Part shown: piece after piece, positions 14,698 through 23,568 of the stretch | How positions within the stretch are numbered: position 1 is the first letter of the stretch | Layout of the letters: each line of letters begins with the position of its first letter | Assembly (NCBI RefSeq): GCF_002982315.1 | Contig: NZ_MWZD01000017.1 | Coordinates: 558,001 to 622,000 of the forward strand | DNA length: 64,000 nt | DNA from: Leucobacter massiliensis | Lineage (GTDB): Bacteria; Actinomycetota; Actinomycetes; Actinomycetales; Microbacteriaceae | Reading direction: 5' to 3' | Made by a program: the position numbers and the translations under genes | Notes under the pieces: model-generated | What the model was told of the DNA's origin: nothing | Seen by the model: the letters and a program-made list of their open reading frames with translations, nothing else | Database searches by the model: none

Positions 14698-15120
14698 GTG
14701 ACTGAGACCACCCACGTGCGGCTGAGGAAGTTCAACACCCGGGAGACCTACCCCGAGCAGAACCTCGACAACGACCTCTGCCAGGCGGTCGTGGCGGGCG
14801 GTGTCGTCTACCTCAGGGGTCAGATCGGCCAAGACCTCGACACGCGCGAATCCGTGGGCATCGGCGACGTCACCGCGCAGACCGAACAGGCGATGGCGAA
14901 CATCAAGATGCTGCTCGAAGAGGCCGGCAGCGGCCTCGAGGACATCGTGAAGGTGACCATCTACATCGTCGACCCCCGGTACCGCGAAGACGTGTACCGC
15001 ACGGTCGGTACATGGCTGAAAGGCGTCTACCCGGTCTCCACCGGGATCGTGGTACAGGCGCTCGCCCGGCCCGAATGGCTCGTCGAGATCGACGCCACGG
15101 CCGTGATCAGCGAGCGCTGA
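14698..15120 (+). CDS. RidA/YjgF/UK114-family protein
   Basis: The protein has 140 residues from GTG 14698, preceded by GAGGAGGA. The single RidA domain spans about 20-138, and the end LARPEWLVEIDATAVI is typical. Archetypal RidA proteins hydrolyse reactive imine or enamine intermediates. Members outside the RidA archetype often sit in catabolic operons and may act on pathway-specific intermediates. It is the first gene of the RidA-DUF1028-M20-MFS operon. The archetypal active site arginine near residue 105 is not obvious in this protein, so its chemistry may differ. Confidence 0.88.
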   Translation: MTETTHVRLRKFNTRETYPEQNLDNDLCQAVVAGGVVYLRGQIGQDLDTRESVGIGDVTAQTEQAMANIKMLLEEAGSGLEDIVKVTIYIVDPRYREDVYRTVGTWLKGVYPVSTGIVVQALARPEWLVEIDATAVISER

Positions 15121-15130
15121 GGCGGCGGGC

Positions 15131-15811
15131 GTGACCTTCTCACTGATCCTGCGCGATCCGGAGACCGGCGAGTTCGGATCCGCAATTTCATCCTCCTCGC
15201 CAGCCGTCGCCGCGCGCTGCGTCAACCTTGCCGATGGCGTCGGCGGGGCCCACTCGCAGAACGTGACCGATCCGCGCCTCGGCGTCCAGCTGCTCGACGA
15301 GCTGCGGCGTAGGCGCAGCTCCCAGGAGGCGCTCGACGCGGTCGTCGCCGCCGCGGACCCCGAGACGATCGGCTACCGGCAGCTGCTCGTGCTCGACACG
15401 TCCGGGCGCGCCGCAGCATACTCGGGTGAACGGGCACTCGGCACCTTCGGAGCGTGCAGCCGCGAGAACGCGGTGGCGGGCGGCAACATGCTCGCCGGCC
15501 TGGACGTGCTCGACGCGCTCGTCGACACGGCCCTGACCGCGACCGGACGCATCGAGGAGCGGCTGATCGCCGCCCTCCGAGCCGCGATGGCGGCCGGCGG
15601 AGAAGCCGGCCCGGTGCACTCCGCCGGTATCGCGGTCGTCTCGGACGCCGGCTGGCGCGTCACCGATCTGCGCGTCGACTGGGACGAGGACGATCCGATC
15701 GGGCGCCTCGGGGCAGCATTGCGCCAGTGGCTGCCGCAGCGCGACGACTACGTCCGCCGCGGGCACACACCCTCCGCCGCGCCCTCCTACGGGGTGCCGG
15801 GCGATGAGTGA
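15131..15811 (+). CDS. DUF1028 family protein
   Basis: The protein has 226 residues from GTG 15131. The start FSLILRDPETGEFGSAISSS followed by SPAVAARC is diagnostic of DUF1028, an Ntn-hydrolase-like fold family with an internal catalytic-looking Ser. DUF1028 genes are often found with RidA proteins, amidohydrolases and transporters in degradation clusters. The biochemical role is not established to my knowledge. It overlaps the next gene by 8 bp (ATGAGTGA), so translation of the two is coupled. Confidence 0.88.
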   Translation: MTFSLILRDPETGEFGSAISSSSPAVAARCVNLADGVGGAHSQNVTDPRLGVQLLDELRRRRSSQEALDAVVAAADPETIGYRQLLVLDTSGRAAAYSGERALGTFGACSRENAVAGGNMLAGLDVLDALVDTALTATGRIEERLIAALRAAMAAGGEAGPVHSAGIAVVSDAGWRVTDLRVDWDEDDPIGRLGAALRQWLPQRDDYVRRGHTPSAAPSYGVPGDE

Positions 15812-16961
15812 CGAGCTGAAGCTGCGCATCGCCGCCCGGCGGGAGTCGATCGACGCCGAGCTCATCGGCCTCTCCGAAGCGCTGCACGCCGACCCCGAAC
15901 TGGGCTGGGAAGAGCACCGCTCCTCCGCGCGCGTGGCCGGTCTGCTCGCGCGGCACGGCTTCGCCGTCGAGCAGCCCTACCTCGGCCTCGCCACCGCCTT
16001 CCGCGCGGTCTTCGGCGGCGGCCTCGCAGCACCGGAGCCGCGGTTCACCGTCGGCTTCCTCGCCGAGTACGACGCGCTGCCCGGGCTCGGCCACGCCTGC
16101 GGGCACAACCTCATCGCCGCCATGAGCGCGGGGGCGGCGATCGCGCTCGCAACCGTCGCCGCGGACCTCGGGATCGTCGTCGAAGTGATCGGCACACCCG
16201 CCGAGGAGGGCTACGGGGGCAAGATCGAGCTGCTGGAGCGCGGCGCCTTCGCCGAATTGGACTTCGCGCTGATGGCGCACCCAGCCCCGGTCGACGTCGC
16301 AGAGGCGGAGCCCTTCGCCGTGGCGCACTGGCACATCCGCTACGACGGCCGCGCCGCCCACGCCGCCGCGTACCCCGAGCGCGGCGTCAACGCCAACGAC
16401 GCGTTCCTCATCGCGCAGACCGCGATCGCGCTCCTGCGGCAGCAGCTCCCGCCCAGCGCGCGCGTGCACGGCGTGCAGACGCGCGGCGGTGAGGCCCCCA
16501 ACGCGATCCCCGAACGCACCGAGGGCCGCTGGTACGTGCGCGCCGAAACCACCCTGGAGCTGCTCGCCCTCGAGAAGCGGGTGCTCGCCTGCTTCGAGGC
16601 GGGGGCACTCGCCAGCGGCGCCCGGCTCACGGTCACCCCCGAGGGTGGTCGCTACGCCGAGATGCGCAGCGACCGCGAAGCGCAGGAGCTGTACCGCAGC
16701 AATGCGCTCGCACTCGGCCGCGACTTCACCGCGGACCCTGGCGCGGCCGCCATGAACCGTGCCTCGACCGATATGGGCAACGTCTCCCAGCTCGTCGACG
16801 CCATTCACCCCTACATCGGGGTCGGCGGCGAGGCGAGCAACCACCAGCCCGGCTTCGCCCAGGCCTGCGTCGGCCCCGCGGCCGAGCAAGCCCTCCGCGA
16901 TGGCGCGACCGCCCTGGCCTGGACCGCGCTCGACGTGGCCATCCGCCGCTCCAGAACCTGA
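15804..16961 (+). CDS. M20-family amidohydrolase (PM20D2/ACY1L2-like)
   Basis: The protein has 385 residues. GLGHACGHN at about 93-101 gives the first metal ligand motif. GTPAEEGYGGK near 131-141 supplies the catalytic and metal glutamates. A dimerisation (lid) domain lies at about 175-285. The family hydrolyses amide bonds of N-acyl amino acids, dipeptides or aminobenzoyl conjugates using divalent metal. Here it probably releases an amine or an acid in the pathway opened by the monooxygenase. The stop is directly followed by the poly-C tract. Confidence 0.87.
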   Translation: MSDELKLRIAARRESIDAELIGLSEALHADPELGWEEHRSSARVAGLLARHGFAVEQPYLGLATAFRAVFGGGLAAPEPRFTVGFLAEYDALPGLGHACGHNLIAAMSAGAAIALATVAADLGIVVEVIGTPAEEGYGGKIELLERGAFAELDFALMAHPAPVDVAEAEPFAVAHWHIRYDGRAAHAAAYPERGVNANDAFLIAQTAIALLRQQLPPSARVHGVQTRGGEAPNAIPERTEGRWYVRAETTLELLALEKRVLACFEAGALASGARLTVTPEGGRYAEMRSDREAQELYRSNALALGRDFTADPGAAAMNRASTDMGNVSQLVDAIHPYIGVGGEASNHQPGFAQACVGPAAEQALRDGATALAWTALDVAIRRSRT

Positions 16962-17050
<89 letters not shown>

Positions 17051-17059
17051 TCACCCCCA

Positions 17060-18433
17060 ATGTCGACCACCCCGCCCGTCCGCGAGATCGCCGATCTCGT
17101 CGACAAGAAGAGCTTGCGCAAAAGCGTCGTCGCCGGATCGATCGGTGTCCTGGTGCACTGGTTCGACTGGGCTGTGTACGCCTACCTCGCGGGCACTCTT
17201 GCCTCCGTGTTCTTCCCGGAGGAGAATGCGACCGCCGGGCTCCTCGCCACCTTCGCCGTCTTCGCGGTGTCGTTCCTGGTGCGTCCTCTGGGCGCGGTCA
17301 TCTTCGGCCGCCTCGGAGACCGGCTGGGGCGCAAGCAGACCCTCTCCCTCGTGATCCTCGCGATGGCACTGGCGACGCTGGTGCTCGGACTGCTGCCCGG
17401 CTACGACACGATCGGCCTCCTCGCGCCCATCCTGCTGATCCTCACGCGCATCGTCCAGGGGCTCGCCGCGGGAGGCGAGTTCGGCAGCGCCGCCGCGTTC
17501 CTCGGCGAGTTCTCACCGGCGAAGCGCCGGGGCTTTGGCGTCAGCTGGCTCGAGTTCGGCAGTCTCCTCGGCTTCCTGCTCGCCTCCTTCGTCGTGTTCC
17601 TGCTCAACGTCGCCTTCGACGAGCAGCAGATCGTCGACTGGGCGTGGCGCATCCCCTTCCTCATCACCGTCCCGCTCGGATTCATCGGGCTCTACATCCG
17701 CAGGAAGATCGAGGACACACCGGAGTTCGAGCAGCTCCAGAAGCTTGAGACCGTGTCGCACGCGCCCGTCAAGGAGGTCTTCCAGCGCAACCGGCGGGAG
17801 TTCATCCAGACCTGCGGCATGGAGATCTTCATGAACGTCACCTTCTACGTCGTACTGGTGTACCTGCTGACCTACCAGGAGGTGTACATCGGCTTCGATG
17901 CGGGACGTGCGGCGTTGCTGTCGACGCTCGCCTCCGCGCTCGGCCTGATCGTCGTACCGCTCGCGGGCATCGCCTCGGATCGCTTCGGGCGGAAGCCGGT
18001 GCTGCTCACCGCCGCGATCGGCCAGACGCTGCTGTCGGTGCCGCTCTTCATGCTGATGGGCCGCGGCGATGACGTCTCGGCGTTCGTCTCGACGCTCGGC
18101 CTCGCCCTGATCCTCGCGATCGTGCTCGGCACCCACGCCGTCACCGTCGTCGAGCTGTTCCCGACGCGGACCCGGCAGACCGGGCTCTCCATCGCCTACG
18201 CGGTCACGGCGGCCCTGTTCGCCGGGACCGCGCCCTATGTGCTGACCTGGCTGCTCGACGCGACCGGCAACATGCTGGTGCCCGGCTGGTTCCTGCTCGG
18301 CGTCGGCGTGGTCGGGATCGTGACCGTGGTGAGCCTGCCCGAGACCCGGGGCATCCCGCTCATCAAGGCCCAGGACCTCGAGACCGCGACGGTGGAGATC
18401 CCCGAGGATCTGCGCGCGGCCGGCCGGCCGTGA
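17060..18433 (+). CDS. MFS transporter, metabolite:H+ symporter type
   Basis: The protein has 457 residues and 12 predicted membrane helices. The loop motif GRLGDRLGRKQTL near 85-97 is the MFS signature, and the segment VQGLAAGGEFGSAAAFLGEF matches the MHS (ProP/KgtP-like) subfamily. It probably imports the substrate or a product of the RidA-DUF1028-M20 operon. The start ATG 17060 has no ribosome site because poly-C precedes it. A TTG about 17 codons in is the only nearby alternative. Expression may depend on coupling or may vary with tract length. Confidence 0.85.
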   Translation: MSTTPPVREIADLVDKKSLRKSVVAGSIGVLVHWFDWAVYAYLAGTLASVFFPEENATAGLLATFAVFAVSFLVRPLGAVIFGRLGDRLGRKQTLSLVILAMALATLVLGLLPGYDTIGLLAPILLILTRIVQGLAAGGEFGSAAAFLGEFSPAKRRGFGVSWLEFGSLLGFLLASFVVFLLNVAFDEQQIVDWAWRIPFLITVPLGFIGLYIRRKIEDTPEFEQLQKLETVSHAPVKEVFQRNRREFIQTCGMEIFMNVTFYVVLVYLLTYQEVYIGFDAGRAALLSTLASALGLIVVPLAGIASDRFGRKPVLLTAAIGQTLLSVPLFMLMGRGDDVSAFVSTLGLALILAIVLGTHAVTVVELFPTRTRQTGLSIAYAVTAALFAGTAPYVLTWLLDATGNMLVPGWFLLGVGVVGIVTVVSLPETRGIPLIKAQDLETATVEIPEDLRAAGRP

Positions 18434-18437
18434 CGCC

Positions 18438-19247
18438 CTACTTCGCGTCCCCGGCGGCCGAGGCCCGCTGCGAGAAGTAGACGGGGATCAGCGAGAGCAG
18501 GATCATCACCGTCGCGACGACGTTGACCTGGTTCACCTCGTTGGGGCGCGCCATCTGGTTCATGATCCACAGCGGCAGCGTCTCGACCCCGGGCGGGGCC
18601 GTGAAGATCGTCACCACGATCTCGTCGAAGGAGAGCGCGAAGGCGAGCAGCCCGCCGGCGATGAAGGCACTGCGGAACTGCGGGAAGGTGACGAGCCGGA
18701 ACGTTTGCGCGATCCCGGCGCCCAGGTCCATCGACGCCTCCTCGAGGTTCGGGTTCATGCGCCGCAATCGCGCGATGACGTTGTTGAACACCATCACCAC
18801 GCAGAAGGTGGCGTGCGCGATGATCATGCCCCAGTAGCCGACGCTGATCCCCATCGGCTTCAGCACCTGCGTGAAGGTGTTCGAGAGCGCCACGCCGGTG
18901 ACGATGCCCGGCAGCGTGATCGGCAGCACGATGAGCAGGTTCACGGTGTGCTGGCCGAAGAAGCGGAACCGCTGGAGTGCGAAGGCGGCGAGCGTGCCGA
19001 GGATCAGCGCGAAGACGGTGGCGACCGAGGCCACGACGACCGAGTTGAGCAGCGCGGCGTGCACGGCGGGGTTCACGAGCGCCTTGCCCCACCACTCCAG
19101 CGAGAAGCCGGGGATCGGCCAGCCCGCCACCCGGCCGGCGTTGAAGGAGTTCATGACGATCACGAACAGCGGGATGTACATGAAGGCGAGCACCACGACG
19201 GTGATGAGGGCCAGCGCGATCTTGGTGCCGCGGGTCAGGCGAAGCAT
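18438..19247 (-). CDS. Polyamine-type ABC transporter permease (PotC-like), system A
   Basis: The protein has 269 residues from ATG 19247, with GGAG upstream. Six membrane helices are predicted. The EAA-loop segment is EEASMDLGAGIAQTFRLVTF, near residue 170. It resembles PotC/YdcV permeases for putrescine, spermidine or related amines. It is last in the minus-strand operon ATPase - binding protein - permease - permease. Its end lies four bases from the end of the convergent MFS gene, so the transcripts collide or share a terminator. Confidence 0.87.
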   Translation of the reverse strand: MLRLTRGTKIALALITVVVLAFMYIPLFVIVMNSFNAGRVAGWPIPGFSLEWWGKALVNPAVHAALLNSVVVASVATVFALILGTLAAFALQRFRFFGQHTVNLLIVLPITLPGIVTGVALSNTFTQVLKPMGISVGYWGMIIAHATFCVVMVFNNVIARLRRMNPNLEEASMDLGAGIAQTFRLVTFPQFRSAFIAGGLLAFALSFDEIVVTIFTAPPGVETLPLWIMNQMARPNEVNQVNVVATVMILLSLIPVYFSQRASAAGDAK

Positions 19248-19277
19248 GTCGGTTCTCCTCGGATCCGGGTGCGGGGG

Positions 19278-20165
19278 CTAGAGGTTGTTGAGCGCGCCGG
19301 TGCGGCGGACCGCGGCGAGGTAGATCACCACGAGCACGATCGGGACCACGGAGAACGCGGCGGCCAGCGGCGGGTTCAGGTTGATGTTCTGGGAGATGAT
19401 GCTGCCGATCATCTGCGTGTTCGAGCCGCCGACGTACATCGCCGCGATGAAGTCGCCGAGGCTGAGCGAGAAGGTGAACACGGAGCCGGCGATCAGCGAG
19501 GGCAGCAGCAGCGGCGCGACCACCGTGCGAATGGTGCGGGCGCCGCCGGCACCGAGGTCGGAGGAGGCGTCGAAGAGGTTGTCGGGGATCTGCGCGACGG
19601 CGGCGTAGACCGGGATCGCCATGTAGGGGAACCACAGGTAGACGAGCGTCAGGATCGTCGCCAGCACACCGAAGCCGGGGCCGCTGATCCCGAACATCGA
19701 GAGCGACCAGTTGAAGAAGCCCTCCTCGGTCCAGACCAGGCGCATGCCGATGATCTTGACGAGGTAGCCGGCCCATAGCGGCAGGGTGACGAGCACGGCG
19801 AGCACGGCGCGCAGGCCGGGGCGGGCGACCTTCGCCATGAAGACGGCGAGCGGGATCGAGAAGACCGCGCAGATCGCCGTCACGGCGAGCGCGATGCCGA
19901 GGGTGCGCAGCGCCGTGCCCGCGAAGGCCGGCACGGTGAGGATCTGCTCGAAGTTGTCGAGCGTGAAGCCGGGCTTCACCCGCGAGGTGAAGGGGTCGGT
20001 CGTCCAGAACGCCGTGATCAGCATGAGGGCGAGCGAGAAGATGTAGACGCCGATCAGCCACGCCATCGGGAGGGTGAGCAGGGCGGCGAGACGCCCGCGC
20101 GGGTGGCGGTAGAGCGCGGTCGAGATCGGCTTCGGCCGGCGTTCGAGAACGGTCTGGGTGCTCAC
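19278..20165 (-). CDS. Polyamine-type ABC transporter permease (PotB-like), system A
   Basis: The protein has 295 residues from GTG 20165 with AAGGAAG upstream. Six hydrophobic helices are predicted, starting at about 33, and the EAA-type loop is ASSDLGAGGARTIRTVVAPL. It pairs with the PotC-like permease to form the membrane channel. Compared with systems B and C in this window, its N-terminus begins directly with the conserved cytoplasmic stretch. It is separated from the binding-protein gene by a strong hairpin. Confidence 0.87.
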   Translation of the reverse strand: MSTQTVLERRPKPISTALYRHPRGRLAALLTLPMAWLIGVYIFSLALMLITAFWTTDPFTSRVKPGFTLDNFEQILTVPAFAGTALRTLGIALAVTAICAVFSIPLAVFMAKVARPGLRAVLAVLVTLPLWAGYLVKIIGMRLVWTEEGFFNWSLSMFGISGPGFGVLATILTLVYLWFPYMAIPVYAAVAQIPDNLFDASSDLGAGGARTIRTVVAPLLLPSLIAGSVFTFSLSLGDFIAAMYVGGSNTQMIGSIISQNINLNPPLAAAFSVVPIVLVVIYLAAVRRTGALNNL

Positions 20166-20212
20166 GGTGCTTCCTTGCTGCTGCGGGCGCCGGTGGAGCG
20201 GGCGCCGGGGGC

Positions 20213-20253
20213 GCTGCGCCGGCCGCGCGGGGATCGCGGACGGCCGGCGCAGC
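20213..20253 (-). terminator. Intercistronic hairpin between binding protein and permease genes
   Basis: GCTGCGCCGGCCG (20,213-20,225) pairs perfectly with CGGCCGGCGCAGC (20,241-20,253), a 13-bp stem with a 15-nt loop. There is no U tract. Behind a binding-protein gene, such a hairpin commonly protects the upstream mRNA and lowers permease expression. Confidence 0.6.
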
Positions 20254-20268
20254 GGGCCGAGGGGGCTC

Positions 20269-21450
20269 TCAGCCCTTCACGGTCGCCCAGGCTGCGGTCC
20301 AGTCCTGGTAGTTGGTGCACTGCACATCGGTGCGGCCGTCGAGGCACTGGTCGATGGGCGTGGTCCAGAACCACACCTGCTTGTAGTAGTCCTCGTCGGT
20401 GGCGTTGTAGTAGTCGCAGTGCTCCTTCGCCTCGTCGCTCATCTCGCAGAACGCGCCGTTGGCGGGCGCCATGCCGAAGCCCATGGCGATCTGGCCGTTC
20501 ACCTCGGGCGAGCTGGTGTAGTCCATCCAGGCGTAGGCGCAGTTGGGGTGCTCGGCATCGGCCGCGAGCATCCAGGCGTCGGACCAGCCGGTCGAGCCCT
20601 CCTCGGGCAGCACGCTCTTGAACTTCTCGTCGCCGGTGGCCTTGCGCAGCACCTCCCAGGAGGTGCCGACCACCGAGTTGCCGCCCGTGAAGGAGCTGAT
20701 GTTGGTGGTCGGGTTCCAGTACTCCGAGACCATGCCGTTCTGCTGCTTCAGCAGATCGACGGCCGCCTGCAGCTGGGTCTCGTCGAGGGCGTAGGGGTTC
20801 TCGATCCCGAGATCGGGCTGGGTCGCCATCAGGTAGATGGCGGCGTCCGCGATGTAGATCGGGCTGTCGTAGGCGGCGATCTTCCCGGCGTAGGGGCTGT
20901 CGGCCTCCCACACCACGTCCCAGCTGGTGGGGTCCTCGGTGACGACGTCGCTGTTGTACTGCAGGATGTTCGCGCCGCGGCCGATCGGGATGCCGTAGAC
21001 GTTGCCGTTGAGCGTGTCGTAGAGCTGGCCCTTCATGCCCTCGACGATGTCATCGCCGAAGTTGGGGATCAGCTCCGTGTTGAGCGGCTGCACATTGCCG
21101 TCGACGATGAGCCGCAGGCTCGCGTCGCCGGAGGCGGAGACGAGGTCGTATTCGCCGGTGCGCATGAGCTGCACCGCCTCGTCGCTCGTTGCGAAGATCT
21201 TGCGGTTCACGGTGCAGCCGGTCTCGGCGGTGAACTGCTCGGCCCAGGCGGGCTCGACGAAGCCCGACCAGGCGAGGATGTTGACCTCGTTCTCGTTCTC
21301 GCCGAGCTCTTCCATCATGGGGATCTCGGGCACGTCGATCTGCAGGCCGCCGGCTGCCTCGCCGTCGCCGCCGTCGCTGCTCGCGCAGCCGGAGAGGGCC
21401 AGCCCGAGCGCGGCGAGCGCCGCTGCGGGGGCGAGTAGGTGCTTCTTCAT
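20269..21450 (-). CDS. Polyamine-type ABC transporter substrate-binding lipoprotein, system A
   Basis: The protein has 393 residues from ATG 21450 with GAAGGAG upstream. The signal peptide ends in lipobox LSGC with Cys about 22. The mature protein has the two-lobe PotD-like fold (NILAWSGFVEPAWAEQFTAE at the first strand). It captures the amine substrate outside the membrane. It differs from the binding proteins of systems B and C in sequence and is 18 residues longer, so it probably has another ligand. The ligand cannot be read from sequence. Confidence 0.88.
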   Translation of the reverse strand: MKKHLLAPAAALAALGLALSGCASSDGGDGEAAGGLQIDVPEIPMMEELGENENEVNILAWSGFVEPAWAEQFTAETGCTVNRKIFATSDEAVQLMRTGEYDLVSASGDASLRLIVDGNVQPLNTELIPNFGDDIVEGMKGQLYDTLNGNVYGIPIGRGANILQYNSDVVTEDPTSWDVVWEADSPYAGKIAAYDSPIYIADAAIYLMATQPDLGIENPYALDETQLQAAVDLLKQQNGMVSEYWNPTTNISSFTGGNSVVGTSWEVLRKATGDEKFKSVLPEEGSTGWSDAWMLAADAEHPNCAYAWMDYTSSPEVNGQIAMGFGMAPANGAFCEMSDEAKEHCDYYNATDEDYYKQVWFWTTPIDQCLDGRTDVQCTNYQDWTAAWATVKG

Positions 21451-21491
21451 CAGTACTCCTTCGTAGTGCGGGTGTGGACTGGTGTCGGGGT

Positions 21492-22556
21492 TCAGCCCCG
21501 CTCGCCGCCGACGGCGATGGCGTGGTCGCGCGCGAATCGGACGCTCACCGCGTCGCCGCGGCGCACGCTCGGCTCGGTGCGCGGCGTCTGCGTGTTCTGC
21601 TTCTCGGAGATGAAGCGGGTGCCGCCCTCGGTCTCGATGAGGTAGCGGGTGCGCGCACCGGCGTAGACGGCCTCGATGACGCTGCCGGCGATGGCGACGG
21701 TGCCGCCGTCGAGCGGTGCGCTCGGATCGGCGAGGTGCACCCGCTCGGGGCGGACGCTGTGGGGCTCGGAACTGCCGAGCAGGCGGCCGGCCGCTTCGCC
21801 GCTGAGCAGATTGGTGATGCCGAGGAAGCGTGCGACGAACTCGGTGTCGGGGAACTCGTACACCTCGCGCGGGGTGCCCACCTGCTCGATCTTCCCGTCG
21901 TTGAACACGGCGACGCGGTCGGAGAGGGTGAGCGCCTCCTCCTGGTCGTGCGTGACGAAGACGAAGGTGATGCCGACCTCGCGCTGGATCTGCTTCAGCT
22001 CGAACTGCATCTGCTCGCGCAGCTGCTTGTCGAGGGCGCCGAGCGGCTCGTCGAGCAGCAGCACCTTCGGCCGGAGGATCAGGGCGCGGGCGAGGGCGAT
22101 GCGCTGCCGCTGGCCACCGGAGAGCTGCGAGGGGCGCCGCTCGGCCGCGTGCGCGAGCTGCACCTGCTCCAGGGCCTCGGCGACGAGCCTGGCGCGTTCC
22201 GCCTTGCCCACGCCGCGCACCTTGAGGCCGTAGGCGACGTTCTCGGCGATGCTCAGGTGGGGGAAGAGCGCGTAGTCCTGGAACACGGTGTTGACCTGGC
22301 GGTCGAAGGGGGCGGCGCGGGTGACGTCCTGGCCGTGGAGGAGGATCCGGCCGGCGGTCGGCTCCTCGAAGCCGGCGATCATGCGGAGCACCGTGGTCTT
22401 GCCCGAGCCGGAGGGTCCGAGCATCGAGAAGAACTCGCCGGCCCGGATGTCGATGTCGAGATCCTTCACCGCGACGAGATCGCCGAACTGCTTGTGGACC
22501 CCCTGCACCGAGACGGCGATGTCGCCCGGTGCGGAGGGGGGAGTGGTGTCGTGCAT
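21492..22556 (-). CDS. Polyamine-type ABC transporter ATPase (PotA-like), system A
   Basis: The protein has 354 residues from ATG 22556, with GAGGAG upstream. Walker A is GPSGSGKTT near 44-52, the signature is LSGGQRQR, and Walker B is LLLDEP with the D-loop GALD. A C-terminal TOBE domain follows at about 260-350. It energises the two permeases. It is the first gene of the operon, and its promoter region faces the GntR regulator gene. Confidence 0.9.
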   Translation of the reverse strand: MHDTTPPSAPGDIAVSVQGVHKQFGDLVAVKDLDIDIRAGEFFSMLGPSGSGKTTVLRMIAGFEEPTAGRILLHGQDVTRAAPFDRQVNTVFQDYALFPHLSIAENVAYGLKVRGVGKAERARLVAEALEQVQLAHAAERRPSQLSGGQRQRIALARALILRPKVLLLDEPLGALDKQLREQMQFELKQIQREVGITFVFVTHDQEEALTLSDRVAVFNDGKIEQVGTPREVYEFPDTEFVARFLGITNLLSGEAAGRLLGSSEPHSVRPERVHLADPSAPLDGGTVAIAGSVIEAVYAGARTRYLIETEGGTRFISEKQNTQTPRTEPSVRRGDAVSVRFARDHAIAVGGERG

Positions 22557-22600
22557 GGTGCGGATGCTCCTCAACGTCGTTGTCGGACCGATGGCAAGAA

Positions 22601-22613
22601 CCATAACATATGG
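22601..22613. promoter_or_regulatory. Inverted repeat between ABC system A and the GntR gene
   Basis: CCATA-ACA-TATGG is a perfect inverted repeat in the 139-bp gap between the divergent starts (22,556 and 22,696). It is the only AT-rich stretch there. It is a candidate operator for the adjacent GntR/FCD regulator, but does not clearly match a published FCD consensus that I know. Confidence 0.4.
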
Positions 22614-22695
22614 GTTTATAGGTTAATGCGCCGCTTGCGTCACTCCGGCGTTACGATTCGGTCACGGCGGGTTCCCGGGCTTCTCCCGCTCACCC

Positions 22696-23568
22696 GTGCC
22701 AGACTCGACGAGCAGGCAGGGAACGGAGGCGCTGGTGGGCACGATCGCTGAGCACTCGGCGCCGAGTCGCCTGCGCACCGCCGCCTTCGCCCCGATCGGG
22801 GAGGAGGGGCGCACCGAGCAGGTCGCGTCGCGCATCGTGCAGGCCATCTCGGCCGGCGCCTTCATCGAGGGGGAGCGGCTGCCCAGCGAGACCGAGCTCT
22901 CGGCGCTGCTCGGGGTCGCCGTGGTGACGGTGCGCGAGGCGCTCGGCGCGCTGCGCCACCGCGGGCTCATCGAGACCCGTCGCGGCCGCAACGGCGGCAG
23001 CTTCGTCTCCACCTCCCGCGGCTCAGTCGAGGAGGTCAACGCGCGGGCGCTCATGGGGATGCCGCGCGTCGCGCTCGCCGACCTCGGCGTCCACTACGAG
23101 GTGATCGCGAGCGCCTGCGCGGAGTACGCCTGCAAGCGCGCGACGTCCGATGAGCTCTCGGTGGTCCTCGGGCTCATCGGCGAGGCGCGCGAGCTGCCCC
23201 CCGAGGCCTGGCGGCGGCGGATCACCGAGGTGCAGCTCGAACTGGCGGCCCTCAGCCAGTCCGTGCGCCTGACCAACGAGCACGTCCAGGTGCAGACCGA
23301 GTTCACCCCGCTGCTCGCGCTCCAGGATCCCGACCGTGAGGCGCGCATGGCGACGCACGATGCGCTGCTCGCGCAGACGGAGGCGACCCGGGCGGGGGAC
23401 GTCCCTGCGGCCCGGGCGGCGGTGCGCGAGAGCATCCGTGCCTCGGTGCGCTGGCTGGTGCGGTTCCGGGGGGAGCTGCTCGCCGATCCTCGCGAGCCCG
23501 CGATCCGTGCCACACTTGATGCACGCGGGGCGGCCGATCGGGGCCGCGCCGCTCTCGAGGAGGAGTGA
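22696..23568 (+). CDS. GntR-family regulator with FCD domain
   Basis: The protein has 290 residues from GTG 22696. The winged-helix lies at about 40-105 (GERLPSETELSALLGVAVVT, then VREALGALRHRGLIETRRGR) and the helical FCD ligand domain at about 130-260. FCD regulators usually bind small carboxylates or amino-acid-like ligands with a metal. Divergent placement suggests it controls ABC system A. The stop overlaps the GTG of the cache protein, so the two are made together. That pairing suggests a shared ligand. Confidence 0.87.
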   Translation: MPDSTSRQGTEALVGTIAEHSAPSRLRTAAFAPIGEEGRTEQVASRIVQAISAGAFIEGERLPSETELSALLGVAVVTVREALGALRHRGLIETRRGRNGGSFVSTSRGSVEEVNARALMGMPRVALADLGVHYEVIASACAEYACKRATSDELSVVLGLIGEARELPPEAWRRRITEVQLELAALSQSVRLTNEHVQVQTEFTPLLALQDPDREARMATHDALLAQTEATRAGDVPAARAAVRESIRASVRWLVRFRGELLADPREPAIRATLDARGAADRGRAALEEE

